A DNA stretch of 64,000 nucleotides from Cephalotus follicularis (Eukaryota > Streptophyta > Magnoliopsida > Oxalidales > Cephalotaceae), in the NCBI GenBank assembly GCA_001972305.1, contig BDDD01001605.1, forward strand, positions 163,599 to 227,598. Direction: 5' to 3'. The notes beneath the pieces are model-generated. The model was not told the origin of the DNA. It did not search any database and was given only the letters and a program-made list of their open reading frames with translations. The stretch's first letter is position 1. Each line of letters opens with the position of its first letter. Made by a program: the position numbers and the translations under genes. Shown here in pieces: positions 11,261 to 21,415 of the stretch.

Positions 11261-12729
11261 ATTGGATAGGGACCTTATTCTTCTCCACTGTCAGCACGTC
11301 TCCAGGAGGGGAGCAAAGTTGTTATAAGTGGGGATCGGTGCCCCCATTTTTGGGGATTCCTCCCTTCTGGAGAGCTTGTGTCTCATGTCATCTTTGGCTA
11401 GCTCTGACTTGTCCTTTCTCTTCTCTTTCTTCCTGGGAACACTTTGTGAGTGCTCCTCTTTCTCCTCCCGATTACCCGACCAGGAAGTCTTTTTCTTCCT
11501 AGCTGTCATCGCCTCCTCGGCATTGACGTACTTCTCTGCTCTCCTCAGCAGGTCCGCCATATCCTGAGCAGGCTTCTTCATAAGAGAGAAAGTGAAGGGG
11601 GAGTTGGCCTTCAATCCACTGTTCAGAGCTGCCAGGACAAAGGATGGCTCCAGGTCTTTCACTGTCAGAGACTCCTTGTTAAATCTGGTGAGGTAGTCTC
11701 TTAGGGACTCATCCTTCCCCTGCACCACATTGATCAAATGACTCGAATTCCTCCTCTGCGTGGTGCTGTTGAGGAATTTCGTAACAAACAGTTCCGTAAC
11801 TATTCAAAATTCACCACCGAATCTACTAGCAGGGTTGAATACAATGACTGGGCTGCTCCAGTCAATGTTGCCAGGAATCCTTGGCAAAGGACCTCGTCTG
11901 AGGCCTGGTGCACTAGCATGATTTGTGTGTAGTAGCACACATGCTGTATTGGGTCCGTGGACCCATTATACTCCTTGAGACTCGGGAATCGGAATCCCCT
12001 AGGGATACGCTCCTTCATTATCTCAGGAGTGAAATGAGTAGTGTTGATATTTCGTACCTCGGACAGGTACCCTTTCCTCTGCTCGGCTTCGCGGATCCTT
12101 CTTTCCATCTCGGCAAACCTTCTATTCATGGCTTGCTCGATATCCTCAATGTTCCTATTCTTGCTAGAAACTTGGGATGTGTCCGTTGCTAGTTGGACCG
12201 AGTGGTCTGACCTGCTCCCATGCAATGTTTCAGTCCTACGTGAAGAGTAGGAGCGTGCTCGGGTCTCCTCGGCATCTACTGGGCGATCCACTTCCATTGG
12301 TTCCTGCTCGGGATGCTCTTACCGAGGATTCTTACTGTGATCCCTGGAAGTTGAGGACTCTGCCCTCAGAGATGTATTAATCTCTGGTCTCCTCCTCAGA
12401 GGTGTATCAACCTCTGACCGCCTTGGGGGGACGCATGGCCCTCCTCGGCGGGTTTCGCCTTGCCCCTTGGGGCTGTTGAATCTCTAGGGCTGGTATACTC
12501 GAACCAGATTGTTCTCGAATGATTGGTCGGCTCGGTTCGACCTGACTCTGGTTGGCTAGATTGGTTGTCAACGAGGTGGTAAGACGCCCCATTTCCCAGA
12601 GTAGCTGTTGAATTGCTCCCCAGTAATGGGAGCTTGCTCGGTAGTGGCAACTTAACCGGCAAAAGGTGGTAGGTTCTCAGGTGCTTGGCTTCCGGTGGCT
12701 GCAGAGTTGGTGTTTCTTCTAGGAGGCAT
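11261..12729 (-). pseudogene. gag: Tat gag N-terminal part, left element
   Basis: The gag structural protein of the left Tat element starts at ATG 12729-12727, reading MPPRRNTNSAATGS. This aligns with MPPRKNINNHSATGG in the right element and lies about 35 bp inside the primer-binding site. Conserved blocks follow: APITGEQFN, RRFAEMERRIREAEQ (12.1 kb), IPRGFRFPSLKEYNGSTDP (12.0 kb), and the retrotransposon gag core with INVVQGKDESLRDYLTRFN (11.7 kb) and MADLLRRAEKYVNAEEAM (11.55 kb). Several stops break the frame, for example between 12396 and 12297 and near 11800. The protein would form the particle that packages element RNA. It is interrupted by the solo LTR at 11260. Confidence 0.8.
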
Positions 12730-12763
12730 GATTAGATGATCGTTTGAAAACTTTTTGAAGCGT

Positions 12764-12783
12764 TTCCCACAAACGGCGTCAAC
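12764..12783 (-). other. Primer-binding site, left Tat element (mutated)
   Basis: Directly inside the LTR, the minus strand reads GTTGACGCCGTTTGTGGGAA. It differs from the right element's GTTGGCGCCGTCTGTGGGAA at two positions. The tRNA is not assigned. Confidence 0.75.
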
Positions 12784-13280
12784 TGTTGATGTCGAAATCA
12801 ACTACTCAACAGCCCCTTATGTGGAAGGGTTTGATTTGTAGAGGAAACACTGCTAATCCTCTAAGAGATGGTGTTCAGGTGGGTGTTTGATCGTCTTCCC
12901 TGCACAAAGAAAGCAAACTAAACCTAGGTCCAGGAGGTTTCACTCCCGAGAACTCTCCGATGCTTAGGTTATAAAAGGCAAAGAAGGCAATACAAATGTT
13001 CTTTACTATATAAAAATGATGGACCTGTGTAATGTGTTCGATTGTAGTATTTATAGAACCTGGTTGTAACTGCCTTACTTGACTTGCGGAGATGATTATT
13101 GTACTCCTAAGGAAATGTCGAGTATCTCGCAATTTCTCTGATTTTACGTCGGAGCGTTATTGTGCGTTATCTGTTGAGATTGTAAACGTCCGACCACGTG
13201 TCTGTAGCTCTGGAGAACATTTGTCTTGCTCTCCTGATGACACGTAGCAATATCTTTTAGATAGAATTTTTTCCAAATCA
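12784..13280 (-). repeat. 5' LTR of left Tat element (497 bp)
   Basis: Plus-strand termini are TGTTGATG...CCAAATCA. The left end adjoins the primer-binding site, so this is the 5' LTR of a minus-strand element. The ends align with the LTRs at 15445, 39233 and 59104. The GACACGTGTC palindrome found in those LTRs is degraded here (gatgacacgtagc near 13236). The partner LTR is outside the window. Confidence 0.75.
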
Positions 13281-13811
13281 TGTGTCAAATTAAAACTTTT
13301 GTTTATGTTAAGGGTAATATTGAGATTTTTCTGTAAAAAATATGACACACGTGATATTTATTGAATAAAAACATCAAATGATGCCGTTTGGTTATTTTTC
13401 GTTAAGTTTTTAATGAAGGTAGACAGTAAATGTGAAATTGAGAACATTTGATAAGTTGAATTATTATGAAAAAAAAAATTAGATGCCAAATTGAAAAATT
13501 GCCTATATTGGAAAAGGTAACATTCGAATTTATCCAAAAAATTATTAGTCAAGTTTACATATATGCTTGACCAAGTTGTTGAATTAGGCATTCGTACAGT
13601 AAGCGGTTTATGGCCATATCTACTAAAATGAAGAAAAAACTGTAACCTAGATTCTCTGCTGCATTTTATGTACAAAATATGGATCATTGGATTTGAGTTT
13701 TTTATCTTTTTTTTTAAACTTTTTTTATAAAAAAAGATAGATATAATGATCTACACTTTGTCCAGTAAAAAGTTGAGAACCTGTTTTGAAAATAGTGAAA
13801 ACAATAGTTAC
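13281..13811. other. AT-rich DNA, probably intron 2 of the left monooxygenase copy
   Basis: It follows the splice donor after exon 2 of the minus-strand copy and runs to the Tat LTR. No sequence like exon 3 of the intact gene is seen. The intact gene has an intron of only 83 bp here. Either this intron is enlarged and the Tat element sits inside it, or exons 3-6 were lost. Confidence 0.5.
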
Positions 13812-14118
13812 CCTTGGATGGTGTGATGTTGTTGGCGGAGGGAGTCACCGATCCCAATAGCATCCAATGCCTTCCAAGCATTAGCCCATGTCGCGAATGC
13901 AAATCCAGAGGCCGTCAAAGAATCCGACGATTCCAACACCAAGCTTCGAATTCCTTGTCTGCAATATATATATAAAACATCTCTATTGGATATATATTAT
14001 ATATTACGTATGCGCACACATAATGTAGTTTGTTATTGGTATACCTATGAAGTCCCAAGGAAGTTGTGAGGCCAGCAATTCCAGCCCCCACTATCACAAT
14101 GTCTTCAACCCCTTCCAT
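13812..14118 (-). pseudogene. FAD-dependent monooxygenase, left copy, exons 1-2 only
   Basis: Exon 1 is 14118-14045 (74 nt), beginning [20 protein letters not shown], with the GxGxxG dinucleotide-binding fold at its start. Exon 2 is 13958-13812 (147 nt). It encodes a [10 protein letters not shown] stretch, [20 protein letters not shown] and a short tail ending in IQG. Both exon lengths and both splice phases match the intact gene at 60586-62549, and the 5' flank is also alike. No stop or frameshift is present in these 221 coding bases. Exons 3-6 are absent from the window. On the far side of exon 2 lies the left Tat element, so the rest may be beyond the left edge. It is called a pseudogene only because a transposon of over 10 kb separates it from any remaining exons. 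Confidence 0.8.
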
Positions 14119-15439
14119 TGTCTTTTATTTTCTTACTAATATTACATTTTAGAACAAAGGGTTTCTATATATGGAAATGGATAGTCAATTCAATACTGGA
14201 GGATGAGCAAAAAGGTTGTGTATACGTGGGAGTGATAAGATGTCTTCATACATATATAGTAAAGAACACCAAATTACAACAAAATACATATGGGCAATGT
14301 GGTGATGAAGGATACAATTCGGTGATGCCAGTGCTTGCGTAAGCTCTGGTGCAGAAAAACCAAAAACAAAAACCGTCAATGTCATGACTGGTATCATACG
14401 ATGTGAAGAATTAGGTGATGATTTACATAATCCCAAGAGACTCACGTGTAATTTGATATAACTGGTACACTAAGTTTGTTTTTGACATATATATACAACT
14501 CGACATAATTTCTAAATAGTGTCACAAAACCAAAAAAAATGAAAAAAATTATATAGATTTAGGACCTAATAACAATGCATGCAACTCTGATGTATAACAC
14601 CAATAGACGCGCATATTGTTATTGCTAAAAGTTTTGAATGAGGCTTATAATGAAAAAGAGAAAGGGGGCGGTTATGTTGTTTAATAGATAAATAATATAT
14701 ACAACATAAAATGCAATGACTTTCTTATATAAAAAAATACATCAATAATCATAAAATAGATGTGATATAGGACCTGATAACTCATAAGTATCATACGATA
14801 TAACTTTATATGAACGTAAATATTTTTAATTATTTCGTTTTTATATAACAGTCTGAACCGTTATAACTAGATATGAGAAAAAACTGACGTAATTGTTAAA
14901 ATTATTATATGATAGTTAAATAATCTCAATTCATTTCAAAATTGATATGTATGACCTACACATATAAATTATTAAATAGAACGATAAGATTTATAAAATA
15001 TAACTATTACGCATATCGTTTTTAGGTAATTCAACACTGAAGACTGATTCACCATATAAGATGATATAATACATTCATTTTTCTTAATTAATGTTTCACT
15101 ATACTTTATGGGAGATCAAGAGGTGTCAACCACGATTCTTTGAAACGTGTCAGTTTATAAAAAAAAAATACTCCCTTTGTCTCGTATTAAGAGTTTCATT
15201 GATAAATAAATAATATTTTAGATAAGCAATTAAAAATATTGACTTTCAGTTAAAATTTCATTCTAAACCTCTTTTAATATAAATAGTTGTTAAGCGAAAA
15301 AATGCACTTTTTAACTCAATATAAGGATAAAATTAATATTTTATGATAAGTTATTGAATTATTTTTCATATGAGATTATTAACATGAGATATCTTTAATA
15401 TTGTGTTTGAGAGTTTTTAAATGGAAAAAAACAAGATTA
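14119..15439. other. Upstream flank of the left monooxygenase copy and AT-rich unique DNA
   Basis: The first about 225 bp resemble 62550-62760 upstream of the intact copy, including shared 'aaattac(a/g)acaaaatacat' and 'ggtgatgccagtgc' stretches, so the duplication included the promoter. The rest to 15439 is AT-rich with no coding signal recognised. Confidence 0.6.
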
Positions 15440-15444
15440 ATACT
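15440..15444. other. Target-site duplication ATACT (left)
   Basis: Five bases directly before the terminal LTR copy. The identical ATACT follows the other end at 20433-20437. Confidence 0.8.
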
Positions 15445-16315
15445 TATTGATATAGAAATTCTTCCCACAATAGTACCCCACGTGTAAGGGCTTGATTTGT
15501 TTAGGGAAACGCTACTTGATGCTCCGAGGTGAAAGTAGAGGGTTGTAAGTGTTTTCCCTGCACAGAAGAGCAAACACGTTGAAGGTCCAGGAGGATGTTC
15601 TCCCGGGGACACTCCGACGCTCAAGTTAGATCTTTTTACAGAGAGAACTAGGTTCTTTTGGGAGTAAAAATGACTGACCTTTGTTCTGATTGTTGAACTA
15701 GTATTTATAGTGTAGGAGTGTAACTGTCTGAGCGTGAAGTGCAGAGGTGATAGCTGTCCCCTAAGGAAATGCCGAGGATATCGGGATTTCCCTTATCTCC
15801 ACCTGATTTGTCGCTGCTTTCCTTGCTGGTAGTTGACTGTATCTTATCTTCCATATTTGGTAGAGGTAAATCCCTGAAAAGTAGGCTGGTTTTGTGGCCC
15901 TATCCCGCCGAGGGCGAGGAAGGGTAGAATCTCTTGGTATTTATCCACTTCAAGGTCTTCAAGTTCCATGGCTTCTCTTAAGGCTGACGCCTGATACAGT
16001 AGGTCCTCTGCCAATCTGCCGAGGAAGGTATCTGATATAGTGCAGTTGAGGGGGAAAACCTTTGGCTTGGTCCTCGGCACCAAAGTTTGAAAAGAGGTCC
16101 TCGGCACTTTTGCTGAGGAGGATGGATCCTAAAACACCACTAGTGGGGAGTTCCTCGGCACTGAAGCCGAGGATGATGTCTGTCTACTTCTCCTTCCAGG
16201 GCTTGATAAGCCTCCTCTGACCAGTATCCGTGCTGACCTCAAGACCCTTGGACACTTGGCTTTGTCTGTGGATGACACGTGTCATTCTTGGTATAATTTA
16301 ATTTTTTCCATATCA
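15445..16315 (-). repeat. Left LTR of the inverted-LTR element (871 bp, full)
   Basis: The LTR runs from TATTGATATAG (expected TGTTGATA with one change) to CCATATCA. A CACGTGT box near the outer end and the palindrome ATGACACGTGTCAT at 16272-16285 match the Tat LTR pattern. A TATA-like box on the minus strand (ctataaatac) is near 15705. The open frame 15844-16107 is repeated in the right copy only because the LTR is. Confidence 0.85.
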
Positions 16316-16331
16316 TATGCCCCCCTGGTCC
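16316..16331 (-). other. Polypurine tract
   Basis: On the minus strand a purine-rich ACCAGGGGGGCATA run abuts the LTR start TGATATGG. This marks the left LTR as the 3' LTR of a minus-strand Tat element. Confidence 0.6.
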
Positions 16332-16714
16332 TTCTTCTCTGACCGTGGTCAGAGGAGGAGGAACAGAGTTGAGAGTATTGACCCGGGCCAAACTCTTGGG
16401 AACTTTACAAAGGCTTTTCCATGTGAAAGAACTGAGGTCCAATAGTGTGGCTTTTAGGGATCTTCTGGCACAAAAACAATCTCATCTTGGCAGAGGATTA
16501 AAGCTGGCCTATGCCTGGGTCCTTCTCTGCTAACGGGCTTCGTGTCACGAGCCCAAATCATTTGCATTTAAGTAGCGTATTGAACACAACTTACACGTGG
16601 CATAAACAGAGCATTTCCCGCCTCTGTCCCTTCGTCTCCTGCGTCTGATTTGACGGTTCACTCCTCAACCGTTGGATCTATGCGAGGTGGAGGGCCAGGA
16701 TCCAAGCAATGGGC

Positions 16715-16723
16715 CTATAAAAG
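16715..16723 (+). promoter_or_regulatory. TATA box of the antisense gene
   Basis: CTATAAAAG lies about 210 bp before the start codon, followed by a CT-rich leader, as in plant promoters. The right element has a TTTAAATA at a similar place (about 49135). Confidence 0.55.
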
Positions 16724-16931
16724 GATTCCTACTTCACTAAGCAAACCTTTTACTCCTTCAAACTCTCTTCTTTGCATTGTCGTTGTGAGCTCCTGAGATT
16801 TACATTGCCCTCAACCTTCATCTCCCTGCCATTCTCTCATCAAGGTCTTTGGTAAGTTGCCAGTTTTTTTGTAGCTCTAAGTCGAATCTGAGTCTTCCTT
16901 AGCTTCTTCTCTTTTTTTTTTGTCCAAATAG

Positions 16932-19221
16932 ATGGCCAGAACTAAACAGACGGCTAGGCCTTCTCCTCCCTTAGAAGTCGAACCCCTAGCCATGGTGGTT
17001 CCCACCGTCGAAAGTCCCATTTCCTCTGAAGGTAGCCTGGGGGCTGCGGTGGGTGGACCTGCTGTTCCCGTTACCGAGGCTGACACCCCTGCCCCAGATT
17101 GCTTTGGTGTCAGTACTCTTTCTCGCGATGAGGTGCTAGGACTTTCTCGCAAATACAATTTCCATGCTGGGTTGAGGTTTAGTCTCCCCTCGGATCCTCG
17201 GCTGGTTACCGAGAGTAGGGAGGGTCACTTCGCTGTCTTTGAAGGAGTGCTCTCTCATGGTTTGAGGGTCCCGGTGCCCTCTTTCGCTCTCTCGGTCTTG
17301 GAGACATTTCATCTCCACCCTTCTCTTCTCCAACCTCAATCTTGGAAGTTCATCATCGGCTTCTTAGTTAGGTGTCTAGAGTCCGAGGTGACCGCGACAG
17401 TAGGTCTATTCAAAGAATTTCATGTCATTTCGTCCTCGCCAGGAAAGCGTGGCTATTTCTTCAAGTCCCGCCCTGGTGTGAAAAAACTTCTTTTGAACCC
17501 TACTAAATCCATTAAGAACTGGAGGAGGAGATACTTCCTCATAAAAAATTTCGAGGGGTTCACCCCCCCTGCCTGGTGTGACTCTATGGAAACTACACTC
17601 CTTAACAGGAGATCCCCTCTAACATCGGCAGAGAACGTGGACTTTGGTAAACTTCTGCGCTTGGAGTCCGAGGAGGTCAACTCCACTGTGGTTGAGGATC
17701 GTCTGCTCCGAGTTGGGCTGAGTGTAGTTCCCATCCGAGGATCATACTCAGCAGAGGTCGAGGACACCTCAGGGGGTGGGGGATCCCCAGACAAATCCAT
17801 GCCCCAAGAGATGGGGGAAAACTGTATAAAGCTTTCGTCTCCTCCAGTTTTTTGCCTTCGTATATCTTCTGTTGTCTTACTGTTTATTGTCATGTTGACT
17901 TTCTTACCTCTTTTTCGTGTAGCAATGGCTTCTCGGCGAGGATTTGATGCTCTCTTTGGTGCTACCAAGATCACCAAGCCTTCCTCTGTTGAAGCAGACA
18001 AGCAGAAGGCTGCCGCGGAAGCAGCCAAGCAAAAAGAGAAAGATGCTGCCGAGGGGGCTAGGCAGAGGGCAAAGGCCGCCGCCGAGGGGGCCAAGCAAAT
18101 GAAGAAGGCTACAGTGGCTGCAAAGCAGAAAGGAGCCAAGCATCCTGCTGGAGGGCGTTCCTCTGGTGGTCCTTCTCATCCCCCAAGAAAAAAGGGGAAG
18201 TATGTGTCCGAGGTCGAGGTAGAGTATGCTCTCGGCAGGACCTCTAACAACCTCATCATCCTGCCTCCTCCTCGGGACGTGGAGAAGATGATCGAAGGAC
18301 TGGAGGGGGTTGGGAATGGGTCCTCCAGCTTGGACACGCACGGGGTGCCATTCGCTCTCAGCTCCCTGTGCCTCTTCCCTGACGAACTGAAGGAGAGGAA
18401 GGACTGGACCAATAAGGACCTTATCCATAACTCCCTGCAGAGCCATTTTGAGGTAAAGGGAGATCCTCTTCTTGTGTACTTTACATTCTTATGTGCTTTC
18501 TATTCTCATTCGTGTGTCTTGTTTGCAGGCTCTAAATGATCATCACCTCTTGGTCGAGAATTTCTCGATCATCTTGGAGAGGTATGACAAGGCACGGGAG
18601 GAGCTGATGGTAGAGATGGAGACCTCTGGCATGGCCAAGGCTCAGCTCGAGGAAGTCCTTAAGGCCCAAGAGTCAACCGTGGAGGAGAGGAACACAACTG
18701 TCTTGGAGAGGGATCAACTGGCGAAGGATCTCTCCAAGGTCGGCGACCAGTACCGGGTGCTGCTGAGGAAGCACGAAGACTCCGTCAAGGAGCAGGAGAA
18801 GAAGCGGGCTAAGGCGGTGGAGAATGCCCTGACGAAATTTATGTCCTCGGACAAATTCCAGAGCTTGATGGAGGCCTCCGTAGAGGATTACAAAGCCTCA
18901 AAAGCCTTTGCTGACGAGGTCTTCAAGGAATCCGCCGAGTACTACTGTCGGGGGTTCTACACTTGTAAGAACTGGGTTAAAGCTCTGCATCCGGAGGTTC
19001 CCTTCGATGAGGTCACCTATTGCTCAGCTGCCAAGGCTTTTGACTACTATCCTGATGGATATGAAGCCGAGGAGGTGAGGGCCGAGGAAGCCTTGGAAGG
19101 AAGAGCTGGCCTAGGGGCCGTGGAAGAGGAAGGGGAAATCCTGCCTGCTTCTGAAGCCGTTGTCAGCCAAGGAAACGGCTGGAAGAGATGGGTCAGATGC
19201 AGCAGTCGTTCCACTGCCTGA
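16932..19221 (+). CDS. Antisense gene of Tat elements, spliced, uninterrupted (704 aa)
   Basis: Exons are 16932-17823, 17923-18452 and 18529-19221. The introns have GT/AG ends (gtataaag...cgtgtag; gtaaaggg...ttgcag) in phase 1 and phase 0. Joined they give 2115 nt without a stop. Residues 1-10 read MARTKQTARP. About 90-250 is the conserved domain of the 'putative gypsy type transposon' family (Transposase_28-like), with FAVFEGVLSHGLRVPVPSFA and GLFKEFHVISSSPGKRG. The region about 315-390 is Ala/Lys-rich and probably helical. PPRKKGK near 425 could be a nuclear signal. Exon 3 is a coiled coil, then the RGFYTCKNWV block. The Pro-rich tail seen in other copies is in another frame, so a small indel near 19180 probably shortened this end. 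Function is unknown. Its domains and predicted nuclear signal suggest a nuclear protein, not a particle protein. Confidence 0.75.
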
Positions 19222-19431
19222 CCCTGAGTTGGCCTTGGCTTCACTGGCTCTCTCCTCGGATCTCGTCGCCCCTTAACCTCCTCAGACTGGGCCTTTTGTT
19301 CCTCCTCCTCCAGAGGATGAACCTTCTCTTGATGCTCCTCCCGTAGCTTAGTTTTTGTAGGCTAGCTTTTTTCTTCTTTTTGCATTGTAATAGTTTTCCT
19401 TTTGGTGAACTTGTAATCTTTACAATCTATA

Positions 19432-19437
19432 AATAAA
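19432..19437 (+). promoter_or_regulatory. AATAAA poly(A) signal
   Basis: AATAAA lies about 210 bp after the used stop, and about 70 bp after the stop expected if the frame were not shifted. It is conserved in position with the other two copies. Confidence 0.55.
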
Positions 19438-19591
19438 GAGACTTTTTTGCACTCTTGGATCTCTGTCTTTATTATTTTTTTATTTTTTGGATTGTGAGCC
19501 TGATGTATTTGTACTTGGCATGTATGTTCACAATTTCCTTAGGAATTTTGCCTCCACTTGGACCTCTGATTTCTTGTAGAAGTAGACACTA

Positions 19592-20432
19592 ATGACACGT
19601 GTCATCCACAGACATAGCCAAGTGTCCAAGGATCTTGAGGTCAACACGGATACTGGTCAGAGGATGCTTATCAAGCCCTGTAAGGAGAAGTAGACAGACA
19701 TCATCCTCGGCTTCAGTGCCGAGGAACTCCCCACTAGTGGTGTTTTAGGATCCATCCTCCTCGGCAAAAGTGCCGAGGACCTCTTTTCAAACTTTGGTGC
19801 CGAGGACCAAGCCAAAGGTTTTTCCCCTCAACTGCACTATATCAGATACCTTCCTCGGCAGATTGGCAGAGGACCTACTGTATCAGGCGCCAGCCTTAAG
19901 AGAAGCCATGGAACTTGAAGACCTTGAAGTGGATAAATACCAAGAGAATCTACCCTTCCTCGCCCTCAGCGGGACAGGGCCACAAAACCAGCCTACTTTT
20001 CAGGGATTTACCTCTACCAAATATGGAAGATAAGATACAGTCAACTACCAGTAAGGAAAGCAGCGACAAATCAGGTGGAGATAAGGGAAATCCCGATATC
20101 TTCGGCATTTCCTTAGGGGACAGCTATCACCTCCGCACTTCACGCTCAGACAGTTACACTCCTACACTATAAATACTAGTTCAACAATCAGAACAAAGGT
20201 CAGCCATTTTTACTCCCAAAAGAACCTAGTTCTCTCTGTAAAAAGATCTAACTTGAGCGTCGGAGTGTCCCCGGGAGAACATCCTCGTGGACCTTCAACG
20301 TGTTTGCTCTTCTGTGCAGGAAAAACACTTACAACCCTCTACTTTCACCTCGGAGCATCAAGTAGCATTTCCCCAAACAAATCAAGCCCTTACACGTGGG
20401 GTACTGTTGTGGGAAGAATTTTTGTATCAACA
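19592..20432 (+). repeat. Right, inverted LTR copy (841 bp, lacks the inner 30 bp)
   Basis: The reverse complement of 15445-16285, with scattered substitutions. It starts at the palindrome ATGACACGTGTCAT (19592-19605) and ends TATCAACA. Upstream of the palindrome (gaagtagacacta) there is no further similarity to the LTR. A TATA-like ctataaata is at 20166. Confidence 0.85.
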
Positions 20433-20437
20433 ATACT
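20433..20437. other. Target-site duplication ATACT (right)
   Basis: Identical to 15440-15444. Confidence 0.8.
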
Positions 20438-20993
20438 TAAAAAAATAAAAGAAAAGATATGATAAGATAATTTTTAATTTTTTTTGTTAGGATGTTTAAG
20501 AGAAAAAAAGAAAAGACATGTCATTGTTTATGTTTGTTTAGATCAAAATAATGAAATGAAAATTTTAAAATAAAATTAAGAAATGGACATTTTAAAAATC
20601 TTTATAATTAAGGGTATGCTAGGAATAAATGTTTTTAATAATATTGAAAATACCCTATCTCGCCCAATCTTTCAAAACTGAGATGACAAAAAAGTAAATA
20701 AACAAATTATCCTTCCTTATCACCTCAAGTCTCTCCAACTCTTTCCAAAAAAAAAAAAAAAAGAATTCAAACAAGAATGCGGTGGATATCTATTATTCAC
20801 TCTTTCTTTTCCTCTTAATTCTTTGAATCCAAACAAACACTAAATGCGAAGATGAACTCTGTGAGATGAAAGGTTCATTAATCATAAATATGACCTGATG
20901 CTTTCGAAAAGTGGAAAAGATAAGGTTCATTCCTCTTGAACAACATGGAATTAATTAAAAAAAGAGTAACGTTATTAATCAGTGGTATCACAA

Positions 20994-21100
20994 GTGTATC
21001 ACAAGTGAGTTATCAAAATATTGTTGATTATTGTTTGATTAAAAGTTAAAATATATAAAAAAAATATCAATCATATTTTGATAACTCACTTATGATGCAC
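20994..21100. repeat. Hairpin or foldback element with 35-bp arms
   Basis: The arm 20994-21028 pairs with 21066-21100, both built on AAGTGAGTTATCAAAATAT, with about four mismatches in 35 bp and a 37-bp AT-rich loop. No clear target duplication was found. Confidence 0.6.
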
Positions 21101-21415
21101 ATGTCGTATGTTTATAGGCTTGGAGTATGTAATTGACATAACACAAATACTTATATGTTTTCCGTCTTATATCAAACCTACGATTTATATTTTATAAATC
21201 CAACAGTGAATTTGATGTTATATTTATAGATATTTTGTTCAAAAATCTATCATTTTAGATTTATGAGAAAATTTATGATGATTAAAATTACTATATATAA
21301 ATGAAATAGTTAAAAATGTTCAATAAAATTGAAAACAAACGTATATGATTTAGATAAATAAAATATTAAATTTAATGTTAAGATAAATAAAATATAATTA
21401 TTAAATATAATAATT

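Larger units (their letters stand above)
2372..13280 (-). mobile_element. Left Tat-clade Ty3/gypsy element, decayed, 3' end missing
   Basis: The element reads right to left: 5' LTR (12784-13280), primer-binding site, gag, protease, RT, RNase H, a second RNase H, integrase, then an oppositely oriented gene at the left. The second RNase H of archaeal type and the antisense gene are hallmarks of the Tat branch (Grande, RIRE2, Ogre relatives). It is interrupted by the solo LTR at 8138-11260 and cut at 2371 by another repeat, so its 3' LTR is not in view. Stops and frameshifts are frequent throughout. It is closely related in sequence and order to the element at 39233-59646, and older judging by the decay. 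Confidence 0.85.
15445..20432. mobile_element. Tat-derived element with inverted terminal LTR copies (4988 bp)
   Basis: Two LTR copies of the Tat type close the element, but the right one is the reverse complement of the left. Both outer ends are the same LTR terminus (plus strand TGTTGATA-like at the left, TATCAACA at the right). They are flanked by a perfect ATACT duplication, as expected from a single integrase event. Inside are the polypurine tract next to the left LTR and the spliced antisense gene of Tat elements (16932-19221). Gag, pol and a primer-binding site are absent. The right copy lacks the inner 30 bp of the LTR and begins exactly at a 14-bp palindrome. See the findings for the proposed origin. 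Confidence 0.85.

Noticed and set aside
15844..16107. An 87-codon frame nearly identical to 19770-20033
   Set aside because: Both are inside the inverted LTR copies, so conservation follows from LTR duplication. There is no independent evidence of translation.
17453..18446. Long minus-strand frames of 228 and 180 codons opposite the antisense gene
   Set aside because: They are shadows of the real plus-strand exons and run across its introns and splice sites.
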